Origin: Stentor coeruleus
Lineage: Eukaryota; Ciliophora; Heterotrichea; Heterotrichida; Stentoridae
NCBI GenBank assembly: GCA_001970955.1
Contig: MPUH01000121.1
Span: 37,318-101,317 of the forward strand
Length of the DNA: 64,000 nt
Direction: 5' to 3'
The position numbers were made by a program, and so were the translations under genes. Positions 32,664-41,105 of the stretch are shown here, piece after piece. The notes under the pieces are model-generated. The model saw nothing but the letters and a program-made list of their open reading frames with translations. It had not been told where the DNA came from and made no database searches. Every line of letters starts with the position of its first letter. Positions within the stretch are counted from its first letter, which is position 1.

Positions 32664-33206
32664 ATGCAAGGATTTTCCCAGCTAATACAATCTGGTGAGT
32701 TCAAAGAACTGATTAGTGGAAGACAATTCTTACTTGATAATTATGTTGACGACAAGAAACCTAAAGAAAAAAAAGGCCCTGGAAGAACTTGTTTCAATAT
32801 ACCTCAAGAAGAATTAGTCTATGACATGTATTTACCTTTAAACCAGTTATGGGAAGATTATATCCAAGAACTATTCGGGGGTAATTTTTCAGATAAAAAC
32901 ATATGCAATAAGCTCTTAAAAGCTGATATGCATGGGGCTTGTATAAGTGTATGGAAAGCTAGTTGCAAAAGTTATGAAGGACAACAAGGAATTGTCTTAC
33001 AGGAAACAATGAAGACTTTTAGGGTTATTACAAAGGAAAATAAACTGAAAAGTATTTTATATGTAGTGTTTGTTAAGCAAGATGCTGTGTTTTTATTACA
33101 AATAGCAGGGAAAATTGTCAAGTTATTTGGGGAAAATTTCTTGTATAGACCATCAGACAGAATGAAGGCTAAATGGAGACAAAGAGATAAACTAAAAATA
33201 ATTTAA
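32664..33206 (+). CDS. POP4: RNase P/MRP protein subunit Rpp29 (POP4)
   Basis: 180 residues from the ATG at 32664; an ATG at 32637 would overlap the upstream stop and is less likely. The C-terminal 120 residues match Rpp29: YDMYLPLNQLWEDYIQEL, then LLKADMHGACISVWKASCKS, EGQQGIVLQETMKTFRVIT and a final barrel strand. This Sm-like subunit binds the RNA of RNase P and RNase MRP and is needed for 5' processing of pre-tRNA and for rRNA maturation. The N-terminal 50 residues are lineage-specific. Confidence 0.88.
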   Translation: MQGFSQLIQSGEFKELISGRQFLLDNYVDDKKPKEKKGPGRTCFNIPQEELVYDMYLPLNQLWEDYIQELFGGNFSDKNICNKLLKADMHGACISVWKASCKSYEGQQGIVLQETMKTFRVITKENKLKSILYVVFVKQDAVFLLQIAGKIVKLFGENFLYRPSDRMKAKWRQRDKLKII

Positions 33207-33610
33207 TGCATATACGATATTGCATATAAAAAATGTTTTTAATACTTTTTGTAGCTGGATGAAATTTTACTAGGTGAAATGTGTAAAACAAATGTAGTTT
33301 TATCTGCAATATCAACCCTGAAATTATTAATAAAATCATATCTTTCTAACTAATCCAATCAAATCCTCCGCAAACCTAATAATTATAAAAAAACCCTTAA
33401 AATCACGAAAACTGCATCTTATACCTAGTATTTTATCTTAAATTCAATATAATTCTTAGCATGCCCACAACTAAAAACATTCTAAAAGCATATTTCCCTT
33501 ATTCCCAACCTCTTTAAAGGTATTCCCAAATCTTAAACTTTTTTAATCTTCTCAGCATATACAAAAAAAATATTAAAAATTATGTTAATCGTTATAGTTC
33601 TATTATACCA
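33207..33610. other. Intergenic, about 400 bp, nothing recognised
   Basis: G-leaning at first, then C-rich before the next + strand start, as elsewhere. Confidence 0.6.
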
Positions 33611-34282
33611 ATGGATAGATTTCATAAACTCTTTTGGGAATGTTACTCCAGAAACTGCGAGATCGAGAAAGAAGAAATTAACAACGATGATTATGAGTCC
33701 ATCAAGAAAATGGATCGTGAAAAACTTTATAAGCATTTTCGTATATTTATAGGAGGATTATTGGAATTTAAAAACCAAGTCAGAAACTCTGAATCCACTG
33801 AACTTGTACAGAGAAACATGCAATTTGAATCTATTATTACTAAACTAGAATCAGACATAAGATCACATATAGCAAAACATTATCAACTACGACTGGAGAT
33901 TGAGTCTCAGAAAAATACTATAGAAGAACTTAATACAATCATAACATCTCATAAGGGAGAAATACGAGATTTACGACTTAAAGTGTTACAACAAGAAAAA
34001 ATAATTGACCAATTTAAACAAAAATATGAAGGCAAAAGAAATAGTGCTGAGCCTTCAAAAAAGAATTTTTTCCTTGACCTGGAGTTAGTAACCCAGAATG
34101 ATAATTTGAAAAGCTCAAAAAATAATACAAAAATACTTACAGATAGAAGTAAAGGTATACCAGCGAATATTCAACAGCAGAAGAAGTCTTTAGCTTCTTC
34201 TAAAAGCTATAAGAGCAGAATTGGTCATACAAGGTGTAAATCAGAGTTTACTAAGAGCTTAAAAATATTAATACCTCAGTGA
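33611..34282 (+). CDS. Coiled-coil protein, paralogue of the gene at 46344-47105
   Basis: 223 residues. A helical N-terminal domain (FHKLFWECYSRNCEIEKEE) leads into a coiled coil (about 55-140) and a Ser/Lys-rich tail. The order and residues resemble the minus-strand gene at 46344-47105: an aromatic-Cys start, a 'LLEFKNQ'/'ALLKYKRD' segment, then KLESDIRSHIAKHYQLRLE against QLESEIRNRIRTEQQLKL. They appear to be members of one family that I cannot name. No enzyme motif. Confidence 0.7.
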   Translation: MDRFHKLFWECYSRNCEIEKEEINNDDYESIKKMDREKLYKHFRIFIGGLLEFKNQVRNSESTELVQRNMQFESIITKLESDIRSHIAKHYQLRLEIESQKNTIEELNTIITSHKGEIRDLRLKVLQQEKIIDQFKQKYEGKRNSAEPSKKNFFLDLELVTQNDNLKSSKNNTKILTDRSKGIPANIQQQKKSLASSKSYKSRIGHTRCKSEFTKSLKILIPQ

Positions 34283-35054
34283 GGGTTGTATTTGATTATG
34301 ATATAAGATAGGATAATTATGTATGAGTTTTGGGATTTTTTAATGCTAATGATGAGGAGGTATGCTTTGGAAGGATTTTTTTTAGAGGTTTTTAGAATGG
34401 AGCTTTAGGTAAAAGGCTAAATAATTATATGCTTTATATATAATATTAATTTAAGATCTGTCATAATTAATACATAATGTAATTATATGTAAGTTAGATA
34501 GTATATCTGCTTATTTTAATCAGTGAATTTATCGATTATAATGTGAAAACTAAAAATGTGTATTGATAATTAAAATCACTCTTAAAGGTGAAAGCATGCA
34601 TATTTTTTCTCTAAACCAGAAAACTTCTAAACCCATCTTCATCAACATTCCTCCACCTTTTCAAAATAAAAATTCTACAAATCTTCTAACCCTATATAAA
34701 CTTTATATATATTTAAAATCTCAAAATAATATCAAACTTTTTCTATCATCCACAAAAATCACATCCTCATTCATAATCCTAAATCATACCATCCCTTAAT
34801 CCACTCTCAACCCATACCACCCAAACCTCAATTTCCAGCCCTTCTCTACCTTTATCTCCCAACAATTCTTATTTCATTCATATAAATTTCATCTCACAAA
34901 TCAGCCTTTATCACAATCCTAATAAAACTCTTTTAAAACTTTCTTATCTCTCTAATCCATAGAACCTAATTTTTTCCATACAAAAAAAAAACTTTATTAC
35001 AGTCAAATCCTATCACCAAAATAATTATCTTTATTTTCATAAATATATAAATTT
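34283..35054. other. Intergenic, about 770 bp, nothing recognised
   Basis: G-rich to about 34400, then strongly C-rich to 35054. A 78-codon frame at 34563-34799 is pyrimidine-rich flank and is not called. Confidence 0.6.
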
Positions 35055-35960
35055 ATGGAATCTAAGAAAAGCGTAACCTGCACTTGTTTCGGGTTTTTCC
35101 GTAGAAAAAAGTCAAAAAGTTCATCAAATGAGCAAATCCAAGAAGTGCCTAGCCCTAGAAGTCTTTCAATTCAAAACATACAACCTCCAGAAAGTAACCT
35201 TTTAATGGACTTATCATTTAATAGAACTCAAAAACTTGTTCAGCCAAATACTTATAAGTCTAGTATAATAACCCCTTCTAAAAGAACTCCACATGTGAAT
35301 AAATTTCTCCCTTCAATATTTTCTCATCACAAAAATGCAGTTCAACCAGATATATCAAATTCTATTGAAATATCTCTATCTAGACCTAATACTATTAGAG
35401 AACTCTCTGTTAATTCTGCAGCTCATTTATTTGCCCATAAGGCTGATGAAGGATATATCAATAAAAAATCATCTTTATTGGAAGTTCATAATGAATGTGA
35501 GGAAAATAAGGAAGTCAGTTTGATAGATGGAGGACAGATTAAGTCAGAAGAAGGTAGTGAAAAACAAGAAATACCTTTAAAAGTGTATAATAATATTGAA
35601 AAAACTGAAAGGTTGGCTAAAAAAACTGATGAGAAAGGCTTTATTAGATCTCCTATGGTTTCACCTGGATTGTTATCTTTTAGTAGTAAAATTTCTGATT
35701 CTCCTGTTATTGGATCATTGAGTGTAAGTCCAATAAAATGTATTGTATCAGTTGAAGATTATTCTGATTTAGCATCGCTATTGAATGACCCTGAAAAATG
35801 TAAATACCTTCCTGATGTTTTTATACACAATACAGAGAGACCAAAACATATGCCTGCATTAAAACCTATGACACCTTGTTACTTTGCTAAGAAAAGAGCG
35901 ATTCCTACTTTTCGATTGGAAAATAAAGAACTTTTTAATAAGATAAATATAAATAATTAA
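35055..35960 (+). CDS. Disordered protein with Cys/basic N-terminus
   Basis: 301 residues, Ser/Pro/Lys-rich. The start is KKSVTCTCFGFFRRKKSKSS: two cysteines followed by aromatics and a basic cluster, a layout compatible with S-palmitoylation and membrane anchoring. Several SP sites (SPRS, TPSKRTP, SPMVSPG) suggest phosphorylation. A short conserved-looking block (DYSDLASLLNDPEKCKYLPD) lies near the C-terminus. Function unknown. Confidence 0.65.
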   Translation: MESKKSVTCTCFGFFRRKKSKSSSNEQIQEVPSPRSLSIQNIQPPESNLLMDLSFNRTQKLVQPNTYKSSIITPSKRTPHVNKFLPSIFSHHKNAVQPDISNSIEISLSRPNTIRELSVNSAAHLFAHKADEGYINKKSSLLEVHNECEENKEVSLIDGGQIKSEEGSEKQEIPLKVYNNIEKTERLAKKTDEKGFIRSPMVSPGLLSFSSKISDSPVIGSLSVSPIKCIVSVEDYSDLASLLNDPEKCKYLPDVFIHNTERPKHMPALKPMTPCYFAKKRAIPTFRLENKELFNKININN

Positions 35961-36166
35961 CGTAATTATATAATTTACAACTTAGGAAGGTTTACATATT
36001 TAGTTTAGTTTAGATTTACTCTATAATTTTTCCATAAATCGCTACAAAAACAAATATTTCCACAACTAACATAATTTCACCCACCAAATCTAAACATACA
36101 ATTCCAATTTCTATCATACTAATATGTAAAATCATATAAAAAAAAGCCATCTTCCTAGCATAAAAC

Positions 36167-37222
36167 TTAGATATTTATCAAAACACGACTCCAAAACTTT
36201 GTAAAACTATCCTTGCTCCCTGTTGCTAGCAAGTGACCAAGTGGATGCCAAGCTGCATCTCTTATAACCCCACTATGAGCATTAGCCATAAACCATGCAC
36301 ATTCATCATATCCAACAATCCAAAAACCTAAACTTCCATCAAAACCCCCACTAACAAAAAGTTCTTCATGAAAAGGATGCCAAGACAAACTACTAACTTC
36401 TTTAGAATGTTGTCTGAATTCTTGAAATTGTTTCATTGTCCTTAAATCATATAGTTTAATTAATGTATCTCTAGATCCAGTTAAAAGATAATTTCCGTTT
36501 ATAGACCATTTAACTTTTGTTACAGCATTGTTATGTGCATGAATACTACAAAGTTCTCTTGAACTTTTTGGGTCCCAAAGTTTGACAAGACTATCTTTGC
36601 TGCCTGTTGCAACTAAAGATTTATAAGGATGCCATTCACAGCATTTTACATCCCAACCATGGCCAGCAAGTTCTCTTTCAATTCTCATACTAGCAAAGTC
36701 CCATATTTTACCGAGTTTATCATCAGAACATGAGGCGAATTTTATCCCATCCCCAGGAGAAAAACTCAAATCTCTAATTGATTCTTCATGACCTTTAACC
36801 TGTTCTACTGCTTTCATATTGTTTTTCGAGACTATTATATACCCAATTTTATCTCCACTTATCATAAACTGATAGTTTTTAGTCCATTTCATAGCCCTAA
36901 CACCATCTTGATGTACCTGAATCAAACTTTCATACTTAAAATTGATCCCACTCCATAATAGAAACTCACCTGATTCACATCCTATAATTGCCCTTTTACC
37001 ATGGTTTGTCCATTGTACAGAAAACACTGGTGATGGTTTTTTGTTTTTAAATGAACAGACTAGATTACGGCATATTGACAATTGAGGCATGCTTTCAGCA
37101 AAAGTTGGAAGCTGACGATGATAGATGTTAGAATATGGACGTGAATGGATATAAGAAACCAGTGAAGGTTGGGGCTCGATGATTTTCCGATCAGTCTTTT
37201 TGTCGTCATCATTTGCCATCAT
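36167..37222 (-). CDS. WDR33: WD40 polyadenylation factor WDR33/Pfs2
   Basis: 351 residues, seven WD40 blades from about residue 55. Diagnostic blocks are SYIHSRPYSNIYHRQLPTF in the N-terminal segment, HQDGVRAMKWTKNYQFMISG, AGHGWDVKCCEWHPYKSLVA and FRQHSKEVSSLSWHPFHEEL. WDR33 (Pfs2 in yeast) is a core subunit of the cleavage and polyadenylation specificity factor and contacts the AAUAAA signal with CPSF30. The long Gly/Pro-rich tail of animal WDR33 is absent; the protein ends just after the last blade, nearer to the yeast form. Confidence 0.9.
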   Translation of the reverse strand: MMANDDDKKTDRKIIEPQPSLVSYIHSRPYSNIYHRQLPTFAESMPQLSICRNLVCSFKNKKPSPVFSVQWTNHGKRAIIGCESGEFLLWSGINFKYESLIQVHQDGVRAMKWTKNYQFMISGDKIGYIIVSKNNMKAVEQVKGHEESIRDLSFSPGDGIKFASCSDDKLGKIWDFASMRIERELAGHGWDVKCCEWHPYKSLVATGSKDSLVKLWDPKSSRELCSIHAHNNAVTKVKWSINGNYLLTGSRDTLIKLYDLRTMKQFQEFRQHSKEVSSLSWHPFHEELFVSGGFDGSLGFWIVGYDECAWFMANAHSGVIRDAAWHPLGHLLATGSKDSFTKFWSRVLINI

Positions 37223-37295
37223 GGTTTATTTAGGATTTAGATATTTTGCTTATATAGTGATTATAAAATAAGAGTTGTATATCTAGTATTACTAT

Positions 37296-37724
37296 CTAAA
37301 TATGATAAGAAAAAGTCCAGCAAGAAACTGAATCGCCCTGTTTTTTTTGTAATGATACTTCTTCAATATATTCCCCAGAGGCTGTTCCTGAATTAATAGC
37401 TGCGGTGAAAGTATAAGCAGAACCATATGGGAAATTTATATCAACATCAAAATACTTGTAGACCCAGTGCCCTCCGTTAAATTTAGTTCTAACTTCAATA
37501 CACGCAATATAGCTTTCTTTATCAAAAGTCCCGGCCATAGATATTTGCATTTGTATTCCAGAAGTCACTGGCCAAGGGTTGATTTGGAAGTTGCTCACTG
37601 CGAAAACAGAGTCTTTTTTGCATGTTTGTCCTAGTGTTAATAGTGAAAGGTAATCTTTTGTATCAACTTGAGTAGCTAAAACATAGGCAAATAATGCAAC
37701 AAATATCAATTTCATTATACCCAT
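37296..37724 (-). CDS. Secreted ML-domain (MD-2/NPC2-like) lipid-binding protein
   Basis: 142 residues. Signal peptide KLIFVALFAYVLATQ (about 1-19), then a beta-rich ML domain with family landmarks: a first Cys near the start, FQINPWPVTSGIQMQISMAG (the 'PWP-x-x-x-G' block) and a Cys pair closing the sandwich (IACIEV, SVSCWTF). ML proteins bind sterols or other lipids in lysosomes or outside the cell. It starts 49 nt after the stop of the RIIa-like gene, same strand. Confidence 0.8.
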   Translation of the reverse strand: MGIMKLIFVALFAYVLATQVDTKDYLSLLTLGQTCKKDSVFAVSNFQINPWPVTSGIQMQISMAGTFDKESYIACIEVRTKFNGGHWVYKYFDVDINFPYGSAYTFTAAINSGTASGEYIEEVSLQKKQGDSVSCWTFSYHI

Positions 37725-37773
37725 AGTACCATATTAACTATAACTAAGTAACTGAGATAGGCTTATTATAATT

Positions 37774-37983
37774 TTAGTTATCATGTTGCCTTAGGTGAAT
37801 ACCATTTTCTGATAAGACTTCAGGAGGAGTTATTGAAGCTAGGTATTTTATCATCCCAATTATGGGCTTTTTGTCTCGGCTTTGTATAACTTTATTGACA
37901 GTATCGCTTATGGTTTTTTCGACTTTGTTCTTTTCGATGTAGTGGTTAGCATCTTGCAATAACTTAGACAATTTCGGTTCCAT
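37774..37983 (-). CDS. Small RIIa/Dpy-30-like protein
   Basis: 69 residues. Helix-turn-helix pattern HYIEKNKVEKTISDTVNKV then KKPIIGMIKYLASI resembles the dimerisation/docking domain of PKA regulatory subunits and Dpy-30-like proteins, where the second helix follows a 'K-P-x-x-x-M-x-x-Y-L' signature. Such domains dock onto amphipathic helices, often in axonemal complexes. It is short but has a clear ATG and stop and shares a 53-bp divergent promoter with the next gene. Confidence 0.6.
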   Translation of the reverse strand: MEPKLSKLLQDANHYIEKNKVEKTISDTVNKVIQSRDKKPIIGMIKYLASITPPEVLSENGIHLRQHDN

Positions 37984-38036
37984 ATTTTTATAAGAATCTA
38001 ATATTTAGATTAATATCATTAGACTGTTAATAAAAA
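37984..38036. promoter_or_regulatory. 53-bp bidirectional promoter region
   Basis: Only 53 bp separate the ATG of the RIIa-like gene (minus) from the ATG at 38037 (plus). Both UTRs and any core promoter elements must fit here or overlap coding sequence. Confidence 0.6.
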
Positions 38037-39008
38037 GTGATGAATGAACAACTAGCAAAACTTTTTGGGCCAAATTTCAAACTGAAAGACATCGAGATTA
38101 GTCAAAAAAATAATGACTTAGGAATTTTCAGCTCCACTTTTATGGAGAACAGCAAGATTTTTCGGCATTTGAAAAATGAGTTAGACTTATACTATAAGGA
38201 AAAAAGTAGACCTCAGAAATTTCAAACCTTGCATCCTGAAAAATCTATTGCATGGAAAGAACACTTTTATCTTAATCTACAAGCTCTGCTTTATGAAGTT
38301 ACATACACATCAGATGTGCAAATCAAAACTTATCTATTGGAAAAAGTATATAAATGGTATGCAGAAAAGTCTCAAGGGGCAATTAAAGTACCAAGACCTC
38401 CACCTTTGGTTGAAATAAAGCCAGAAATCCAATACCCTCTAATCCTACAGAATATTGAAAGTACAGTTTCACCGAAAAAACCTCAAATTCTGCCTAAAAT
38501 TCCAAAACCCCTTAATTTAGACCAGGAAATCGCTTTAACTTTTCAGTCAAATCCTAGTAATGATAACTTTTTTACAGCAACTGCTCCAGCGAGAACTGCT
38601 AGATCACGTCGTTTGTTTCAACCTTATTCAAAATCTCAAGGTGACCCTATTGTTATAGACTTTAGAGCTAGTTCTGTTGGAGGAAGTCCTGAAACTTTAC
38701 GTAGCACAAACTATACAGAAAGGGAAAGTATGAATAGGACAACAACTAAAGATGGATATGAATGTAAAGTTCCTATGATTAGAAGGGAACAATTAAAAGA
38801 AATTGGGTTGATTAAAAAACGTTTGGCTACTAAACATATGTCTTTACCTTTTAAAGTTCTGGAAAGTGGTTTGGTTTTTAGTGATTTTACTCAGGAAATG
38901 TTTCCTCCTATGAAATTGCCTAGAGGTGGGGAGCTGCTAATTAAAGATACTTGGCCTAAAGCTGAAAGTAAGAAGAAGAAAAGAAAAACTAAGAAGAAAA
39001 CTAATTAG
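38037..39008 (+). CDS. Basic protein, function unknown
   Basis: 323 residues. A helical N-terminal domain (about 1-125, ending LLEKVYKWYAEKSQG) precedes a Pro-rich linker (VPRPPPLVEIKPE) and a basic C-terminus ending in a Lys/Arg run that could be a nuclear or microtubule-binding signal. Divergent partner of the RIIa-like gene. No family recognised. Confidence 0.7.
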   Translation: MMNEQLAKLFGPNFKLKDIEISQKNNDLGIFSSTFMENSKIFRHLKNELDLYYKEKSRPQKFQTLHPEKSIAWKEHFYLNLQALLYEVTYTSDVQIKTYLLEKVYKWYAEKSQGAIKVPRPPPLVEIKPEIQYPLILQNIESTVSPKKPQILPKIPKPLNLDQEIALTFQSNPSNDNFFTATAPARTARSRRLFQPYSKSQGDPIVIDFRASSVGGSPETLRSTNYTERESMNRTTTKDGYECKVPMIRREQLKEIGLIKKRLATKHMSLPFKVLESGLVFSDFTQEMFPPMKLPRGGELLIKDTWPKAESKKKKRKTKKKTN

Positions 39009-39047
39009 TAAAATAGCATATTATTATAGCCGGGTCTTTTTTGTATT

Positions 39048-39065
39048 AGGCGCACTAGTGCGCCT
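39048..39065. repeat. Perfect 18-bp GC-rich palindrome
   Basis: AGGCGCACTAGTGCGCCT equals its own reverse complement. Ten of 18 bases are G or C, in an AT-rich 128-bp gap between two + strand genes, just after a T-run (tcttttttg at about 39035). It may be a hairpin at the 3' end of the upstream transcript, a dyad protein site, or a mobile-element end. Confidence 0.8.
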
Positions 39066-39136
39066 CTATTTTTAAAAGCCTTATATACAATTTCCTTAAG
39101 CCCCCATATTTAGTAAATAAGTGGCATTAGAATCTA

Positions 39137-40294
39137 ATGGATTTACCTTTGCTTTGTTGTACTTTTCATACAAGTGATATTGAAGCTTGTGAGTCATGTA
39201 CTAATAACCATGAACTCTCTGTAGGCTTAGTTGATCTAAACAAAAAGTTATACATTCGAAGAAAAGTTAAAGAAATGAAAGTAGAAAAACTTAAGGCTCT
39301 TATAGCTGTCACTGAAGAAAAACTCAAATTCGTCAACGATAGTGATAATTTTACTGAAGACAAATTCGCACCACAAAAAGGTATCCCCTTAACAGATTAC
39401 CTTTTAACCATAAATCTTCCTCAAGATTTCTTCACCATAATAACCCGCGAAGATCTAACCGTAGCCTTTATGGTTCAATCAAAATTCCTTAGTACTTCAC
39501 AAACCTGTAAGCAATGTCAGACTGAAATGCCTATAACTTATTTTGCTAATACAAGCTACGTATATTACTGTTTCATCTGCAAAACACGTAACAAAATCAA
39601 AAGCACAACCCTTTTCCAAGGCAGCCCATTATCCCTAGAAAAAATCCTCCTCTTTATCTTCCTCTGGGTCCTCGGTCTTCGTGACGTAGAAATTTCCAAC
39701 CTTCTTGAAGTATCTAAGCCTTATACATCAACAATGTCTAGAAAAATTCGTCAATTAGTAGGTGAAGATTTCTCTAAAAGTCCACCACAATTTTCAGGAG
39801 TAGTCGAAATTAGTGAAATGGATTTTATTAAACGTAAAATCGAGATTGGGAAATCAAAAGCTGTGAAAAAATGGGTAATTGTTATGGTTGAAAGGGTAAC
39901 AAAACAAGCATATATGGAGTATATACCTGAAAGGAAAAAAGAAGTTATTATTCCTATAATACAAAGATTATGCTTACCTGGTACTGTTATTATAACAAAA
40001 CAATGGGCAGGGTATGGAAGACTTGAGGATTTAGGGTATTGTCATTATACTTATGAGAAAACTAAAGGGTTTATTGATCCAAAAAATCCGCATATACACC
40101 ATTCACATGTTAAAAATGCATTTATTTGGCTGAAGTACCAGATAAAAACTAGGAATCGGGCTGGAAATTTTCTTCAGGAATATATATTGGAGTGGCTTTG
40201 GAGAAAAAGACATTCAGTTGATAATAAAGCTGATAATTCCTCGGTTTCTATATTTAAAGCTGTTCTTGCAATGCTTTCGAATAGTAAATTTTAG
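39137..40294 (+). CDS. ISXO2/IS1595-type transposase-derived protein, catalytic residues lost
   Basis: 385 residues, one intact exon. A zinc ribbon (CKQC about 125, CFIC about 145) and a helix-turn-helix-like segment (LLFIFLWVLGLRDVEISNLL) precede a DDE-type fold. Alignment from memory of the family places its three acidic residues at VEISEM (usual VEIDES, D to S), VIITKQWAGY (usual IISDGW, D to K) and HHSHVKNAF (usual HTNTIEG, E to K). All three appear replaced while the frame stays intact, which suggests a domesticated, non-cutting DNA-binding protein. No terminal inverted repeats found nearby. Confidence 0.75.
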   Translation: MDLPLLCCTFHTSDIEACESCTNNHELSVGLVDLNKKLYIRRKVKEMKVEKLKALIAVTEEKLKFVNDSDNFTEDKFAPQKGIPLTDYLLTINLPQDFFTIITREDLTVAFMVQSKFLSTSQTCKQCQTEMPITYFANTSYVYYCFICKTRNKIKSTTLFQGSPLSLEKILLFIFLWVLGLRDVEISNLLEVSKPYTSTMSRKIRQLVGEDFSKSPPQFSGVVEISEMDFIKRKIEIGKSKAVKKWVIVMVERVTKQAYMEYIPERKKEVIIPIIQRLCLPGTVIITKQWAGYGRLEDLGYCHYTYEKTKGFIDPKNPHIHHSHVKNAFIWLKYQIKTRNRAGNFLQEYILEWLWRKRHSVDNKADNSSVSIFKAVLAMLSNSKF

Positions 40295-40363
40295 AGTTTT
40301 AAGATTTTATATGGTAAAATTCTATTTATTTTGTTGGTTATATTATTATAGTATTTTAAGGTT

Positions 40364-40509
40364 TAATATATCCACTTTTAAGCAAAAAACATTGACAACT
40401 TAATCAAAAACTTTATAGAAAGCATTTACACAACAAGAAAGCGAACTACAAAAAAGGAACTTGGTCCCTAATCGGGGGAGGATTTATTAATCTAATATAT
40501 CCACTTTTA
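40364..40509. repeat. 17-bp direct repeats flanking a 112-bp segment
   Basis: TAATATATCCACTTTTA occurs at 40364-40380 and 40493-40509. The 112 bp between them includes an unusually G-rich stretch (ggtccctaatcgggggagg, near 40463). It could be a small insertion with a target-site-type duplication just downstream of the transposase-derived gene. Confidence 0.55.
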
Positions 40510-40580
40510 ATTTCCATTTTTTCTTTAGATGATTTTATCCAAAAAAATATTTTGATTGTATTTTGTTTATACAGCATATT

Positions 40581-41105
40581 ATGAATAACTTAACAAGGTC
40601 ACTTCCTTATAAATTAGTTATCCCATCATTTACTGTATTCGCTAATACGCAAATAATGTCAATTCGGCCTATAAAGCCGAAAATCGAGACTGTGAATGAA
40701 GAGTATAAAATCGCAACTAAAGGAACGATAAAAATTGAGTTTATAAACTGCACAGATAAATCTAAAACAGGTGTCTGTAAGTATATAATGGATTCAAAGC
40801 TTGAAGCTTTCTTACCAGACATAGCAATCAGTGAGATTTTAACTAAAAACTCAACAAATATTGAATACAAAACATATCAAGATACTGTGAAATTTGAAGT
40901 AAAGAATAATGGAAATGAGTGGAGTATTTATAGGAATAAAGAGACTAGAAGCATTATAGTGAATGATATGCAAAAGTTTATGATTTATAAAATGTTTAAT
41001 GTATAATTTATGTAGGATACTATCAAAATGACCCAAGGATGGTATATGATAGGTGATTATAGATTGGCTGTTCAAGCTTTGAATACAATGACTAAAAGAG
41101 AATAA
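40581..41105 (+). CDS. Conserved-looking protein of unknown function, spliced
   Basis: Two exons (intron 41001-41015) give 169 residues; an in-frame ATG at 40563 would add six. The N-terminus (NNLTRSLPYKLVIPSFTVFA) is basic and amphipathic, compatible with a mitochondrial presequence. The rest alternates short strands and helices; exon 2 adds DTIKMTQGWYMIGDYRLAVQ and a basic end. The spliced tail has coding composition and a clean TAA, so the splice is likely correct. No family recognised. Confidence 0.65.
41001..41015 (+). other. 15-nt intron (gene 40581-41105)
   Basis: GTATAATTTATGTAG; retention gives a stop four bases in. A at position 10. Confidence 0.75.

Noticed and set aside
34563-34799. 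78-residue + strand ORF
   Set aside because: Falls in the pyrimidine-rich 5' flank of the gene at 35055; no protein-like blocks.
36167-36220. Possible hidden intron extending WDR33 beyond its stop
   Set aside because: No 15-nt GTA...AG candidate with A at position 10 near the stop; the protein already ends after the last WD40 blade.
39137-40294. Active insertion sequence
   Set aside because: No terminal inverted repeats or short target duplications bound the ORF, and the catalytic residues appear substituted.
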